Origin: G041200185 sp041200185
GTDB lineage: Bacteria > Pseudomonadota > Alphaproteobacteria > BNTO01
Direction: 5' to 3'
NCBI GenBank assembly: GCA_041200185.1
Contig: CP165730.1
Span: forward strand, 372,001-436,000
DNA length: 64,000 nt
How positions within the stretch are numbered: the first letter of the stretch is position 1; each line of letters starts with the position of its first letter. The notes beneath the pieces were generated by a model. That model saw nothing but the letters and a program-made list of their open reading frames with translations, did no database searches and had not been told where the DNA came from. This document shows positions 19,755 to 29,218 of the stretch, in pieces. The translations under genes were made by a program, and so were the position numbers.

Positions 19755-19918
19755 TGCACTCCTTTGTCCTTTTACCTGAAAGTGTTCAGCTGAAAAAAAC
19801 AGCCTTGCTTCCCCGGTGCTCGTAACGAGTCTCTCCAAAGTTCTGTCCAGTAACGATACCTTTGCCTGAGATTGCAAACCCTTCGGCGGCTCCTTTTGGA
19901 ACTCTCTCTCGTTACCTT
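19755..19918 (-). promoter_or_regulatory. Tandem glycine riboswitch upstream of the AGCS gene
   Basis: On the minus strand the first aptamer begins GGTAACGAGAGAG, contains the hallmark GCCGCCGAAGG and ATCTCAGGCAAAGG, and closes with TCGTTAC, pairing with GTAACGA as helix P1. The second aptamer begins CTTTGGAGAGACTCG, contains CACCGGGGAAGCAA and ACTTTCAGGTAAAAGGACA, and closes CTTTG with CAAAG. Both match the glycine riboswitch class, in which two aptamers sit in tandem. It ends about 75 bases before the symporter start, as expected for a cis-acting leader. The second aptamer's CACCGGGGAAGC deviates slightly from the usual CACCGAAGGGGC. Confidence 0.85.
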
Positions 19919-20445
19919 CAACCAGATGAGGGCATTGTAGCAAAGTGTTGGAGATAAGGAAAGAGGGCTTGCAAGCGTTATTTATAAAAACTTGGATGGA
20001 TAATTTATTAAACAGAAACCTGCTCACGCACTGGAAGTGATAAACAGACTCTATCTTGAGATAGATAAGTATTAATGAGATCAACTCTTGACGAACGAAT
20101 CCTTGGCAGGAGCGGCTAGCTGCCAACCGTAAACTTCTGAAGGATCTGTTACATCAATACTTTCCTATCTATGTCCTTTCCGCTACTAGCCTAGAACAAA
20201 ATGCATTGAAGTATAATTCTGATATTTTACAACATTTTATTCGCTTCCTTTTTATATCGATTGTGGCGCAACTCCAAATCTCTTTCTAGGGGCGAGATAT
20301 TGATTGAGAGGCAAAACTTTTTGTGCTCATGGAAGGATTCGTCTTGAGAAGTTGTGACGCTGGCCTTAAAAGTATGTTGACAACATTGCAATATAAGCAT
20401 AAATTCAATCATAGAAATTTTGTTCTTAGAAATATGAGGCACATC
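19919..20445. other. Divergent intergenic region upstream of the riboswitch
   Basis: This stretch should contain the promoter of the riboswitch-symporter transcript (minus strand) and that of the secreted protein gene (plus strand). It is AT-rich. A 71-codon minus-strand frame at 20227-20442 has no Shine-Dalgarno and overlaps the leader of the plus-strand gene, so I do not call it. Confidence 0.35.
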
Positions 20446-20957
20446 ATGCGTAAAATGAATTTTTCAAGCTTTGTTTCCTTGCGGCTGTTGTGGGGATGAC
20501 GACAACACTGTCTGCCAGCCAGCCTAACAAGTTCGAGAAGGCTTTGGCCGAGATGGGAGGAGTATCTGACTCCGTTAAGTCGTTGCCTATCTATGGTACG
20601 ATCTCTAACAGTCGTTACCTTCAGGAAGTGTGTCGGGTCGTGGGGGCTCGTACTCCGAACGAGAAGGAAGCTGTAGCTAAAATCATGATGAAGGCACTTA
20701 TGGATAAGTCTTGTTCACCACACGTTGGGATTGTTGTAAGAAAGGACTGCGGATCAGAGTGGATGAGTCATGAAGATTTTGCCCGTCGTATTCTGTGTGA
20801 CTTCTTCTTGGAGTATTACAAGCAATGGGAGGCACCAAAAGCAGAAGATCTCTGTGAACAACTTACGAATAAGAACAGTCGACTCCGTAAGACTTATCTC
20901 GAGGATAAGCCCCTTGAAAAGGCTGTCTACGACTGGTGCAAAGAGAATAATGATTAA
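20446..20957 (+). CDS. Secreted protein of unknown function, signal peptide out of frame by one base
   Basis: An ATG at 20446 has a GAGG site six bases upstream but is out of frame with the long open frame that follows. One extra T in the five-T run at 20460-20464 would give MRKMNFFKLCFLAAVVGMTT followed by TLSA and mature SQPNKFEK, a textbook Sec signal peptide on a protein of about 170 residues. Without it, translation could begin only at internal GTG or ATG codons around 20490, giving an incomplete signal. The mature part is helical and charged with several Cys (EVCRVVGART, DKSCSPH, DWCKENND). No family is recognised. A terminator follows. Confidence 0.65.
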
Positions 20958-21009
20958 GCCTATTCGTTCTGAGTTTGGGAACTAGCCCAGTCCTTCCCTC
21001 AGGGACGCA

Positions 21010-21041
21010 TTCAAAAGGCAGAAGTCATTCTGCCTTTTGAA
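21010..21041. terminator. Strong bidirectional hairpin terminator
   Basis: TTCAAAAGGCAGA (21010-21022) pairs perfectly over 13 bases with TCTGCCTTTTGAA (21029-21041) around a six-base loop. It lies between the ends of two convergent coding regions. The A- and T-rich stem ends fit a terminator working in both directions, although no long T-tract follows. Confidence 0.7.
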
Positions 21042-21060
21042 GGAGGGCTTTGGCCTCGTC

Positions 21061-21476
21061 CTAATAACGCAGCTCTACGGTTTCGAGTGTGAGAGACGAG
21101 ATTTCTTCGTCGTCCAGGTTTGGTGCCTCGCTAATGTTCTCATCTTCATTTTCTGACGGTTGTACTTCCTCTGACGGTTGCATGCTGCCCATTTCCTGTT
21201 CTGTCCAGTCAGCAATGGTTTGTAGGAGATCTTTCTTCATGTTGGTGTAGAAATCCATTTCTCGACGCAGATAGTCGATCTTGTTCAAGGTCGCGCCAAG
21301 AGCACTGTTGAGCCTTCGGTGCCGGCAGAAATTTCGTGGACACTCTCCCAAGCAGAGAGGAAATGGGCTTCATAGGACTTGACGCGTTGAGTGTAGGCTT
21401 CCGGGTATCTCTGTCTTGGCGGAGGAAGAAAAATCATCGACAATGTAGAGGTTCTGCGTTACGGAGTCTTTTTGAG
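21061..21476 (-). pseudogene. Decayed coiled-coil protein gene truncated against recJ
   Basis: Three minus-strand frames each carry protein-like text in order: VTQNLYIVDDFSSSAKTEI, then PEAYTQRVKSYEAHFLSAWE, then LNKIDYLRREMDFYTNMKK to a very acidic C-terminus ending TLETVELRY at 21061. At least two frameshifts separate them, and the N-terminal part is missing because the recJ start occupies the site. The helical, charged composition suggests a coiled-coil or surface protein, possibly a relative of the other secreted proteins here. No family name can be given. Confidence 0.55.
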
Positions 21477-23502
21477 TACCATGTTTTCCGTTTCAGGCAA
21501 AAAATGGATATTTCCATCTTCGCGTCAAAAGTTCCGAGGCTCTGTATCGAGCGTCTTGGCTCAAATCTTAGAAACAAGGCATATTGCTACTAAGGATATT
21601 CCGTCATTTCTCGATCCAAAGCTGCGCACATTGCTACCGGATCCATCGCACCTTTTGGACATGCAGGCTGCTGTCCAACGAGTAACAAAGGCCTTATTGT
21701 CAGGTGAGAAAATGGCTCTCTATGGCGATTACGACGTTGATGGAGCAACCTCCATTGGCTTGCTCGTGCGATACTTTCGCTCCTTTGGCCGTAAAGTTGC
21801 TATATATAAACACCAGCCTTGCACTGATTATCCGCTCTCCGAACATCTTGAGCCATCGGGAGGTTCTAATGCTATCCCCTTCGAGGAAGTGGGAACTTCA
21901 TCTCCCCAAATGAACTCTCTGGAGGTTGAGGCGCTTACGCCCTCAAGCATTGAGTCTTTGAATAGCGCGGCGAGTGACGCTCCTTCTCGCTGCGATATTG
22001 AGGTTTATATTCCTGACAGACTTGCTGAGGGATACGGGGTCAATTTACTAGCGATCAAGGGACTTATCGAACGAGGTGCTCGTCTCATTCTCATGGTTGA
22101 TTGCGGGACAACGTCTGTTTCTGAAGTCGATTATGCTCGAAGCCAAGGTGTCGATACATTGATCTTTGACCATCACGTTACTTCGTCTCAAATACCGGAG
22201 GCCGTGGCTTTGGTGAATCCTCATCGACTTGATCACCCTACGATTCCCTGGACGAAGGATCTTTGTTCAGCAGGCCTCGTGTTTTTGTTTTTGATCGCCT
22301 TACAGAAGTATCTACGAGAAAATGACCTCTTTGTAGCACAACACCCTGACCTTATGTCTTTTTGCGACTTTGTTGCCTTGGGGACCGTTTGCGATGTTAT
22401 GCCTCTACGTGGTCTTAACCGAGCGCTCGTGCGTCGCGGCCTCGAAAAAATACAAGAACAGTTAGCTAACAGTTCTCCTTCAACTTCTGTTGCGCAAGGC
22501 AAGTCTTCTACACAATTAGATTCTTCAGGAGATCCACTAAACTCTCCTTCTGTTGTTTCGAATCCACCTAGTTTTGGGCTGCAAGCACTATGTTGCGTTG
22601 CCAATGTGAAAGATTCTCCTTCTGCTCATCATTTGGGGTTTGCTCTGGGACCGCGCATCAACGCAGGTGGACGTGTAGGAGCCTCTACTCTTGGTGTCGA
22701 GCTTCTTACAACAACGGACCCTCATGAGGCTTCTGCCCTCGCACAGATCCTTAATCAACTCAATGAAAAACGCCGAATTCTGGAGCAAAAAACGTTATCT
22801 GAAGCCAAAGAACTTATCCAACAGCAGAAACAAGACCTTGATTCATGCCTTTTGGTAGGTACGGACTCTTGGCATCCGGGGGTCGTCGGTATTGTCGCTA
22901 GTCGGCTCAAAGAAGCCTATCAACGACCCTGTTTCGTGGCCGCATTCCAGAACGATGTCGCTAAGGGGTCTGCGCGTTCTGTGGAAGGACTCGATGTCGG
23001 ACAGCTGATCCACTCAGCCTTGCAGGAAGGTTATCTCATTGGAGGGGGAGGTCACCCCTTGGCAGGTGGCTTCACGGTCGTTCGCGATAAATGGGAAGCG
23101 TTTCGTACATTCCTTATCGCTCAAACGAAGGAGTTCATGGCGACGTACACTCCGATATTATCCATTGATGCTGAACTCTATGTGGAAGAGGCATCTCTAG
23201 AACTCATCGAACAACTCGAGAAATTTGAACCGCTTGGGGCAGGAAATCCACAGCCTCGGTTTTTTGTCCGCAATATTCTTCCACAAAATATTCGCAACGT
23301 CGGACAAGGGCATGTACAGTGTCATTTGACAGATGCTGAAGGCCATTCACTTCGAGCTATCGCTTTTCGTAGCCGAGACACCCCTCTCGATGAGGCTCTT
23401 CGATCAGGCCGACGCCTCTTCGTTGTTGGAGCTCTTAACAAGAATACTTGGCAAAATCGGAGTACGCCTCAATTCATTCTCGAGGACGCTGCCTGGGAGT
23501 AA
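21472..23502 (+). CDS. recJ: Single-stranded-DNA-specific exonuclease RecJ
   Basis: RecJ degrades single-stranded DNA 5' to 3' in recombination and mismatch repair. The DHH phosphoesterase motifs are complete: YGDYDVDGATS near residues 84-94, MVDCGTTS, and FDHHVT near 233. The DHHA1 section (LIGGGGHPLAGGFTV) and the OB-fold end are present. At 676 residues it is longer than the usual 570-600. The excess is two low-complexity inserts, one between KHQP and DIEVYIPDR (about 60 residues) and one rich in Ser/Pro near residues 330-360. The TTG at 21472 has a GGAG site five bases upstream; ATG 21481 is the alternative. Confidence 0.92.
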   Translation: MSTMFSVSGKKWIFPSSRQKFRGSVSSVLAQILETRHIATKDIPSFLDPKLRTLLPDPSHLLDMQAAVQRVTKALLSGEKMALYGDYDVDGATSIGLLVRYFRSFGRKVAIYKHQPCTDYPLSEHLEPSGGSNAIPFEEVGTSSPQMNSLEVEALTPSSIESLNSAASDAPSRCDIEVYIPDRLAEGYGVNLLAIKGLIERGARLILMVDCGTTSVSEVDYARSQGVDTLIFDHHVTSSQIPEAVALVNPHRLDHPTIPWTKDLCSAGLVFLFLIALQKYLRENDLFVAQHPDLMSFCDFVALGTVCDVMPLRGLNRALVRRGLEKIQEQLANSSPSTSVAQGKSSTQLDSSGDPLNSPSVVSNPPSFGLQALCCVANVKDSPSAHHLGFALGPRINAGGRVGASTLGVELLTTTDPHEASALAQILNQLNEKRRILEQKTLSEAKELIQQQKQDLDSCLLVGTDSWHPGVVGIVASRLKEAYQRPCFVAAFQNDVAKGSARSVEGLDVGQLIHSALQEGYLIGGGGHPLAGGFTVVRDKWEAFRTFLIAQTKEFMATYTPILSIDAELYVEEASLELIEQLEKFEPLGAGNPQPRFFVRNILPQNIRNVGQGHVQCHLTDAEGHSLRAIAFRSRDTPLDEALRSGRRLFVVGALNKNTWQNRSTPQFILEDAAWE

Positions 23503-24409
23503 GATAGAGAAGGAAAAAGTTATTATTAGCCTCTCAACACAATTTTCCGAGATGTCCATGTAGGGAGAGGATATTAGATTCCGGAGAGCCAATACCGATC
23601 TTGACTTTGTGATGCATGTGGTAATGTAACCTCGTAATCGGTTGACTGTCGTGATGATCAAAATCAACGGAGCCGAGCTGAAAGAGTAGCTCTTGCTACC
23701 GACAATAATACGGAAGGCTTGTTCTTATCACATAGGGATAAATCAGTTTTTGGGGGGAGATACGGTAAACGTTTGTTCACAAGATAGATTGATTGAGAAA
23801 GAGACAGTACACGCATACGGTGGGGGTTAGACAAACTCTACAAAGACCCTGAGAGGAAGTGCTAAACGGAGGTTAAGGATTGCAAGTAGCAGGTAGGAAA
23901 GAGGTGGGTAACGACTTTGCTCCAAAAATCGCAATAAATATTGGGCATAAAAATATATGCAGTTTATTTCAAGTAAAGAGTAAAAATTAAGTTTTGTCTA
24001 AGATTAAGATGTTGAGTTGGTGTACAATGCTACGAGCTAGTTTCCTCACATCCCACAGTAACATCCGCGAAAGTTCACGACTATTTAGTCGAAATTACAA
24101 GCGATTCACTTCTTAGAGAATCCTTATTTGTGTTTGCGATCTTCGTACTATGTTTACCTTGCTCGTTCTTCTTTAGAATAACTGCTTTTTTTAAAGAATT
24201 TTCCTGGGTTCTATGTGTACATACAATTCCATGAATTATTGCGGATTCCTTGCGAAAAAATTGGGTTCTTAGATATGTCTGTATAATGAAGTAAAAGGGT
24301 CGAATTATTGAAATTCTTGATCGGCTTAACTATCAGGGGGGTGCAATGCAGATGCTAGCAAAATTTAGTAACGCTATGAGATTCCATCTTTCTCAATTTG
24401 CATGACAGT
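23503..24409. other. Intergenic region of about 900 bases
   Basis: No gene, RNA or convincing terminator can be supported on either strand. The sequence is AT-rich with stops in all frames. It is one of several long empty gaps and may be erased coding DNA. Confidence 0.4.
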
Positions 24410-24955
24410 TCAAAGGATTAATTTATTACGAAAGGCTCGCATTTGAGCGCGTCGCTGTTGGAAATAAGCCTGAAGTAAGGTTCGGCATTCTGTCTCCCTC
24501 ACCCCACCTATAATTTGTTTGCATTTCCAACCGGAGTTTGGGGTGAAAGAGAACCCTCCTTTCGTTGGGTCGTAGGCTCCGAAAACAATGCGCCGAGGAC
24601 GAAGCAATCGCAGGGCTTCAGCGCACATGATGCAAGGTTCCAGGGTGACGTAAATATCGCATCCTTCCAGGCGCCCCAAATTGAGATTTTGGCAAGCTTG
24701 AGCTGCTGCAATGAGCTCAGCATGCAACCAAGGCCGGGGCCAGGCCAAACGCCATACTCGATCAGATGGGGACACGGTAGCCGGCTTACAACTGTCAGCC
24801 CTTTCTTTATAGCTATCCCCCAACACACCGTCGTTATGCGCGACAGCTAAAACGCATCCATCTCTAACAACTACTGCTCCAACGGGGACAGAACCACATC
24901 GGAACCCTTCTCTTGCCTCTCGAAGAGCTTCTTCCATAAAAGCGGTCTTGAACAT
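24410..24955 (-). CDS. tadA: tRNA-specific adenosine deaminase (A34 to inosine)
   Basis: TadA deaminates the wobble adenosine of tRNA-Arg(ACG), so one tRNA can read CGU, CGC and CGA. The cytidine-deaminase-fold zinc motif is clear: HAE at residues 78-80 with the catalytic Glu, and PCIMC at 107-111. The N-terminus FMEEALREAREG is typical. An insertion of about 27 residues (GVLGDSYKERADSCKPATVS and neighbours) separates AHNDG from HAEL, making the protein about 180 residues instead of about 150. The start at 24955 has only a weak GGAAG site. The tRNA-Asp gene lies just upstream on the same strand. Confidence 0.9.
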   Translation of the reverse strand: MFKTAFMEEALREAREGFRCGSVPVGAVVVRDGCVLAVAHNDGVLGDSYKERADSCKPATVSPSDRVWRLAWPRPWLHAELIAAAQACQNLNLGRLEGCDIYVTLEPCIMCAEALRLLRPRRIVFGAYDPTKGGFSFTPNSGWKCKQIIGGVRETECRTLLQAYFQQRRAQMRAFRNKLIL

Positions 24956-24967
24956 GCTTCCAAAACA

Positions 24968-25044
<77 letters not shown>

Positions 25045-25198
25045 AAAGGCACCACTTGGCACGTCAGTGCCGTCATTCTCCTTTGTACTAAATCCTAGCA
25101 GCTGTGTCAAGTTGGGAGGATGGCAGAAATAGGCAATGGAGTTGATTAACTCCAGCATTACCCCTTGACTTTTTCTGCTAGGTTGGAGAGGGTGATGT

Positions 25199-25852
25199 AT
25201 GAGGCTACATTTGCGGAAGATAGCTGGATTTGCTCTTTTGGAGGCATCTTTGGCTTTGTGCGTTCTCAGCGTTGTGACGGCTGGGTCGGTAGTCTGGTTG
25301 CGCACTCATCTTGCTGCTACTAGGGTTGAAAAAACGCAACGAGCTTTTGACGTGGCCATGCGAGCCTTGGCTTGTTTCGCAGAAGTCCAGGGGCGCCTGC
25401 CTCGTCCAACTGTGGATGCTAGCGGACGAGAGGATGCTCACGAGTCGCGATGTGTTGGCCTCTTGCCCTATGCAACCCTTTGTTTGGATGTTTCTTCGGT
25501 GACTCATGGCTTCGGACAAGTTTTGGCGTATGTGGTAAACCCTGATCTCACATTTCCCCCAACAACGAGTGCCTTGGACGACCTCCTTCCAGAAGGGACG
25601 CCTACGGGTCTGGCCGCTGTTCAAAACAGGCAACTGTTGCGATTAGTGGACGACAAGGGGAGTCCTCTTTTGCAGGAAACAGTAGCGGATTTTTGTGCTT
25701 TGGTGGTCATTAGTAGCCCATCTTTGAAGGAACTGCAAAGGTACATTCAAGTTGATGGTTCGAGAGTTGTTGTGACAATCCCCTCAGAGCCTTCCCGAGT
25801 GCGCATGCGCTGGATAAGTCGCAATAACCTATTGGCCTACCTTCGCCGCTAG
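25199..25852 (+). CDS. Type IV prepilin-like (pseudopilin) protein
   Basis: The N-terminus has a short basic leader, RKIAG, followed by FALLEASLALCVLSVVTAG. This is the class III signal: Gly at -1, Phe at +1, Glu at +5 and a hydrophobic helix, the signature cut by prepilin peptidase and used to assemble pili or type II secretion pseudopili. The remaining 180 residues form an unassigned globular domain with a few Cys. At 217 residues it is longer than a major pilin and more like a minor pilin or pseudopilin. The ATG is preceded by GGAGAGGG. No pilus or secretion gene is adjacent, so the partner machinery must lie elsewhere. Confidence 0.75.
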   Translation: MRLHLRKIAGFALLEASLALCVLSVVTAGSVVWLRTHLAATRVEKTQRAFDVAMRALACFAEVQGRLPRPTVDASGREDAHESRCVGLLPYATLCLDVSSVTHGFGQVLAYVVNPDLTFPPTTSALDDLLPEGTPTGLAAVQNRQLLRLVDDKGSPLLQETVADFCALVVISSPSLKELQRYIQVDGSRVVVTIPSEPSRVRMRWISRNNLLAYLRR

Positions 25853-26398
25853 CAAAAAAGAGGCGCTCGGGTCGCTGACGATCAGAGTTGCTTCATTAGC
25901 ATCACTGTTAGTCTGTGATTAGTCTGCGAGTAGAATAGTAAGATCATTGCGAAACTTTTAAATTAATTTACTTAAATAAACAATTAAGTTTGATAAATTT
26001 TTTATTGCAGATGATATAAAACCTTGCCTAGTAATCAAGAAAGAACACTCATTCGCAATTGGCAATCCTTGCTCCCACATTGGGGCGTGTTTTTTGAGAC
26101 ATAAAACCGAAATCTAAAAGAAAAAAATCAAAAATTCATCAAAAAGAGCAGTTTTTTCGTCTGAACTTCGATAGTACCGACACGTGGGGCAAGGCGCCGA
26201 TTTGCCCGTATTACGTCAATGCGTCATAGCGACGGTATTTTATCTCTTTTCATTTCGCAATGAGTTCAATTAAATGTGATTTTATCTATAAATATAATTA
26301 TTGGCTTAACAATCAGTCCATTCTCAAAAACATTGCCTCAATAACTACAAACATTATATAATTAATTAAAAGGATTTGCTTAGACTTATGCACAAGCT
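25853..26398. other. AT-rich intergenic region of about 546 bases
   Basis: No gene is supported. A short CCCACATTGGG hairpin followed by CGTGTTTTTT near 26077-26096 could be a weak plus-strand terminator for the prepilin gene. The right end should hold the promoter of the large secreted protein. Confidence 0.35.
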
Positions 26399-28672
26399 AT
26401 GTTCTCAACACTTTGTAGGATAGAAAAAGTATTTTTTACACTGTTGATATTACTGAACGGGAATGTTCCTGCGCAGGACAAGGCGCCGCCACTTGACGTT
26501 CATCGATTTAAGGCTACCATAGAGGATGATTTATTTGCCGATCATATTAAAGGCCATCATCACCTACTTCACTGTTCAAAAGAACTGTATGAATTATCTT
26601 CTAAGTATTCCAAATTAACGGATGAATTGCCACCTGAGTTACTGGCTGAGAAAGAAGAAATTTTAAATAAGTTTTATAAAAACGGATCAAGCACAATTCA
26701 TGGAAATTTGATAACTAACCCCGATAGTTCTCGAAAATTCTTGTTAGGGAATAAGCGTGGGAATACTCACGCTTATGCTCTCTTAACGACCGAACTCGAC
26801 GCCCTTCTCTGCAATATTTTGGACAAGAGTCAGATACATATGCACTTCGGTTCTCCTGAAATTTCTTCGCGTTCAGCCGATGATCTTTATGGGCAAATGA
26901 AAGATCTGCGTCAAGGTCTTTTGTTATGTTTGCTGGACGTTTTCCAAGACGCCAATCAGTGGAAGTGTCGAATTTTGTTGGAGAAGGATGATGCAGCTGG
27001 AGATCTGCAGGTCCTTGTCCAACTGCCAATAGATGCACAAGAAAAGATTAAGAAACGGGGGCTCAACTTCAAGGATTGTGCCATTCTTGAAGATCAACTC
27101 GAAGTCGCTACCGAAGACTATGTTTTGCACCTTACGCTGCTCCGTGAACCGGATCGGTTTGTCATTACCTCGGCTCTTCTTGAGTCAAATACTTCTAAAG
27201 AAAAATTTGAGAGTGCACCCTCTCTAATCGATCTGTTATCGAACACTGTAGCTCGTGCCAATATGCCATCCGACCGGACAAGCCTAGAGATCAGTCAATG
27301 GCTTATGAATCAGTCTCTTCTCATGATTTACTATGAACTAATAAAATTACGTGGTTATGCAATTAATACAAAAATCAGTGTTTTCCCAAGTGAAAATTAT
27401 CTAGACATGAAGAAGAAAGTCGAAACTTTATTGGAGAAACAAAACAGAACACCAAAAGAGCAAAATCAGCTAAGAGACTTTCAGGCTAGATTCAAAAGCA
27501 TAGAGAAAGAAAATCGCAAAGCTATCCTTGCGGGTATTGCAAAGATATGCTTTGCAAGCGCGGCGTGCCTTGATATCCGTGATAAGTCGCTAGATTCTTG
27601 TCAGGAAAATTATGCCAACCGCTGGGCAGATAAAATTTTAGTGTCGGAAGAATCAAAACAACAACTTATGGGGAAGCAGCTGTTATGGTTCCAAAACGAT
27701 AACGGCCTTCGACCGGAACAAGATGCTTTTGGTTGTATCTACCATGGCTCGGGGGTAACGTCGGTAGTGGGACAACTACCTTCAGGAGAGCTAATTGACG
27801 TGAACTCCTGTCGAATTGCCGTAAAAGCCTGGTATTACCAAAAATTCCCAAAAGAGGCTCAGTTCTTTCCACGTTTTGAAACTTTGATTGATTTTATACA
27901 TGAACCCCCTGCTTCTGAAACTGAACAGAGCCCAGAAGTAGTCTCTGGGGATCCTTGGCCTGGATACTCTCTACAGGAGAGTGAGGTAAAAAAGTATATA
28001 ACCTCAACTAAAAAACAGAAAAAAGATGTTATTAAAAAATTAAAGAATAAAGGATTACAAGAGCTGAATTTTTATACTATCGACGATATATTGAAAAAAG
28101 CTGAACGTGAGCAAATCACGATGCAATATTGGCCTAAGTTCGGTTCTGTTCATGAAGTCGTCAAAGATCAAGTTGAAGAAGCCTATCAAGATACCCAACT
28201 TGTTGTGAAAGTCGGTAGTGTTTTGCAGAAGTGCAAAGAAGCGCAAGCCCAAAGTCAAAAAGAAGAACAAGAAGGACACGAAGCTTTGCTTCAGTGCGTC
28301 AGGGAGACATTGGAGGCTGAGCTGGATGAGGATTCGGAGGCCTTTATCAATCAAGGAAAGCCATACACAAAAACAGGATGGTTTGTCACGGATCTTCAGC
28401 AATGGAGAGAACTCTTTACTTCTCACAATATAAAATCAATTATGCTCATTGAATCTCAACCCTGGGATGATGAAGATACAAAACGCCATGTTTATTATGT
28501 TTTAACCGAAAAAACAGCAACTTATTGGATTTATAAAAGATATTTTAATCTCGGTAAACTCACGAAATCTCTTGATGTGAAGCGTACAAATACCTTCTGT
28601 TTTGTCATGGACGAAGATTGGAGTGGAGCTCTTAAGGGTGTATCCCTGTACCCCGTTGAGCAGAGTAACTAA
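26399..28672 (+). CDS. Large secreted orphan protein (757 aa)
   Basis: This is the largest unassigned gene in the window. The N-terminus RIEKVFFTLLILLNGNVPAQ fits a Sec signal peptide with cleavage after AQ. The rest is soluble, mixed helical and charged, with recurrent Cys residues (LHCSKEL, LLCNIL, KICFASAACL, SCQENYA) and a lysine/glutamate-rich, probably coiled segment around residues 540-650. No catalytic motif or known domain is recognised. The ATG has no clear Shine-Dalgarno, unlike most genes here. It has no operon partner and long gaps on both sides. Size, export and orphan status make it a candidate host-interaction protein; this is inference. Confidence 0.75.
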   Translation: MFSTLCRIEKVFFTLLILLNGNVPAQDKAPPLDVHRFKATIEDDLFADHIKGHHHLLHCSKELYELSSKYSKLTDELPPELLAEKEEILNKFYKNGSSTIHGNLITNPDSSRKFLLGNKRGNTHAYALLTTELDALLCNILDKSQIHMHFGSPEISSRSADDLYGQMKDLRQGLLLCLLDVFQDANQWKCRILLEKDDAAGDLQVLVQLPIDAQEKIKKRGLNFKDCAILEDQLEVATEDYVLHLTLLREPDRFVITSALLESNTSKEKFESAPSLIDLLSNTVARANMPSDRTSLEISQWLMNQSLLMIYYELIKLRGYAINTKISVFPSENYLDMKKKVETLLEKQNRTPKEQNQLRDFQARFKSIEKENRKAILAGIAKICFASAACLDIRDKSLDSCQENYANRWADKILVSEESKQQLMGKQLLWFQNDNGLRPEQDAFGCIYHGSGVTSVVGQLPSGELIDVNSCRIAVKAWYYQKFPKEAQFFPRFETLIDFIHEPPASETEQSPEVVSGDPWPGYSLQESEVKKYITSTKKQKKDVIKKLKNKGLQELNFYTIDDILKKAEREQITMQYWPKFGSVHEVVKDQVEEAYQDTQLVVKVGSVLQKCKEAQAQSQKEEQEGHEALLQCVRETLEAELDEDSEAFINQGKPYTKTGWFVTDLQQWRELFTSHNIKSIMLIESQPWDDEDTKRHVYYVLTEKTATYWIYKRYFNLGKLTKSLDVKRTNTFCFVMDEDWSGALKGVSLYPVEQSN

Positions 28673-29218
28673 CGGGGTGTATTGATCAAGAATGCTCAAA
28701 TGAGTTTGTCTCCAGCATTATTAGAGAATGGGAATGTAGAATTCGCTGCAGTTTAGTAAGGAGAAGGGAGAGTCACGCATGACAACATTCGCTTGGGGAT
28801 CGAACTCTATTTGTAGATTTTATGAGGGAGTTAATCGTTTTTACTGTCTTTGGCGTACTTTATCAACAAATCAATAATTGTAACAATACGAATTTTCTTG
28901 ATTTTAATCTTAATCTCTATTCGGGAGTTGCTCCTCTATCGATATTTACTCGTTCAAGTCACTGCCCCTTGTTGTTTAGGCGAAGTTTTGGAAAGTTCAT
29001 ACAAATAGTCTAGGCATGTAGTAACGCTTCAAACGCCTCCCCTACATCGATTGCGGCACATCCCCTATTTGTGGTGCGATTCCTTACTTGAGTCATATTT
29101 ATTAGCCCGAGTCATAGTTATCGCTATTTTGCTGCTTTGGTTGCGCAATAGATTATTGTAACATTGCCAATGTGCAAAGGTTTCGCTACCGTGGTGCAGC
29201 GTAGAAGGGAGAGTGCTT
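28673..29218. other. Intergenic region of about 546 bases
   Basis: No gene or RNA is supported. Stops occur in all frames apart from a 63-codon frame at 28822-29013 without a ribosome-binding site. The AAGGGAGAG site at its right end belongs to tgt. Confidence 0.4.

Noticed and set aside
23503..24409. Search for a structured RNA such as tmRNA, 6S or SRP RNA in the long gap
   Set aside because: None of the hallmark sequences of these RNAs could be found on either strand.
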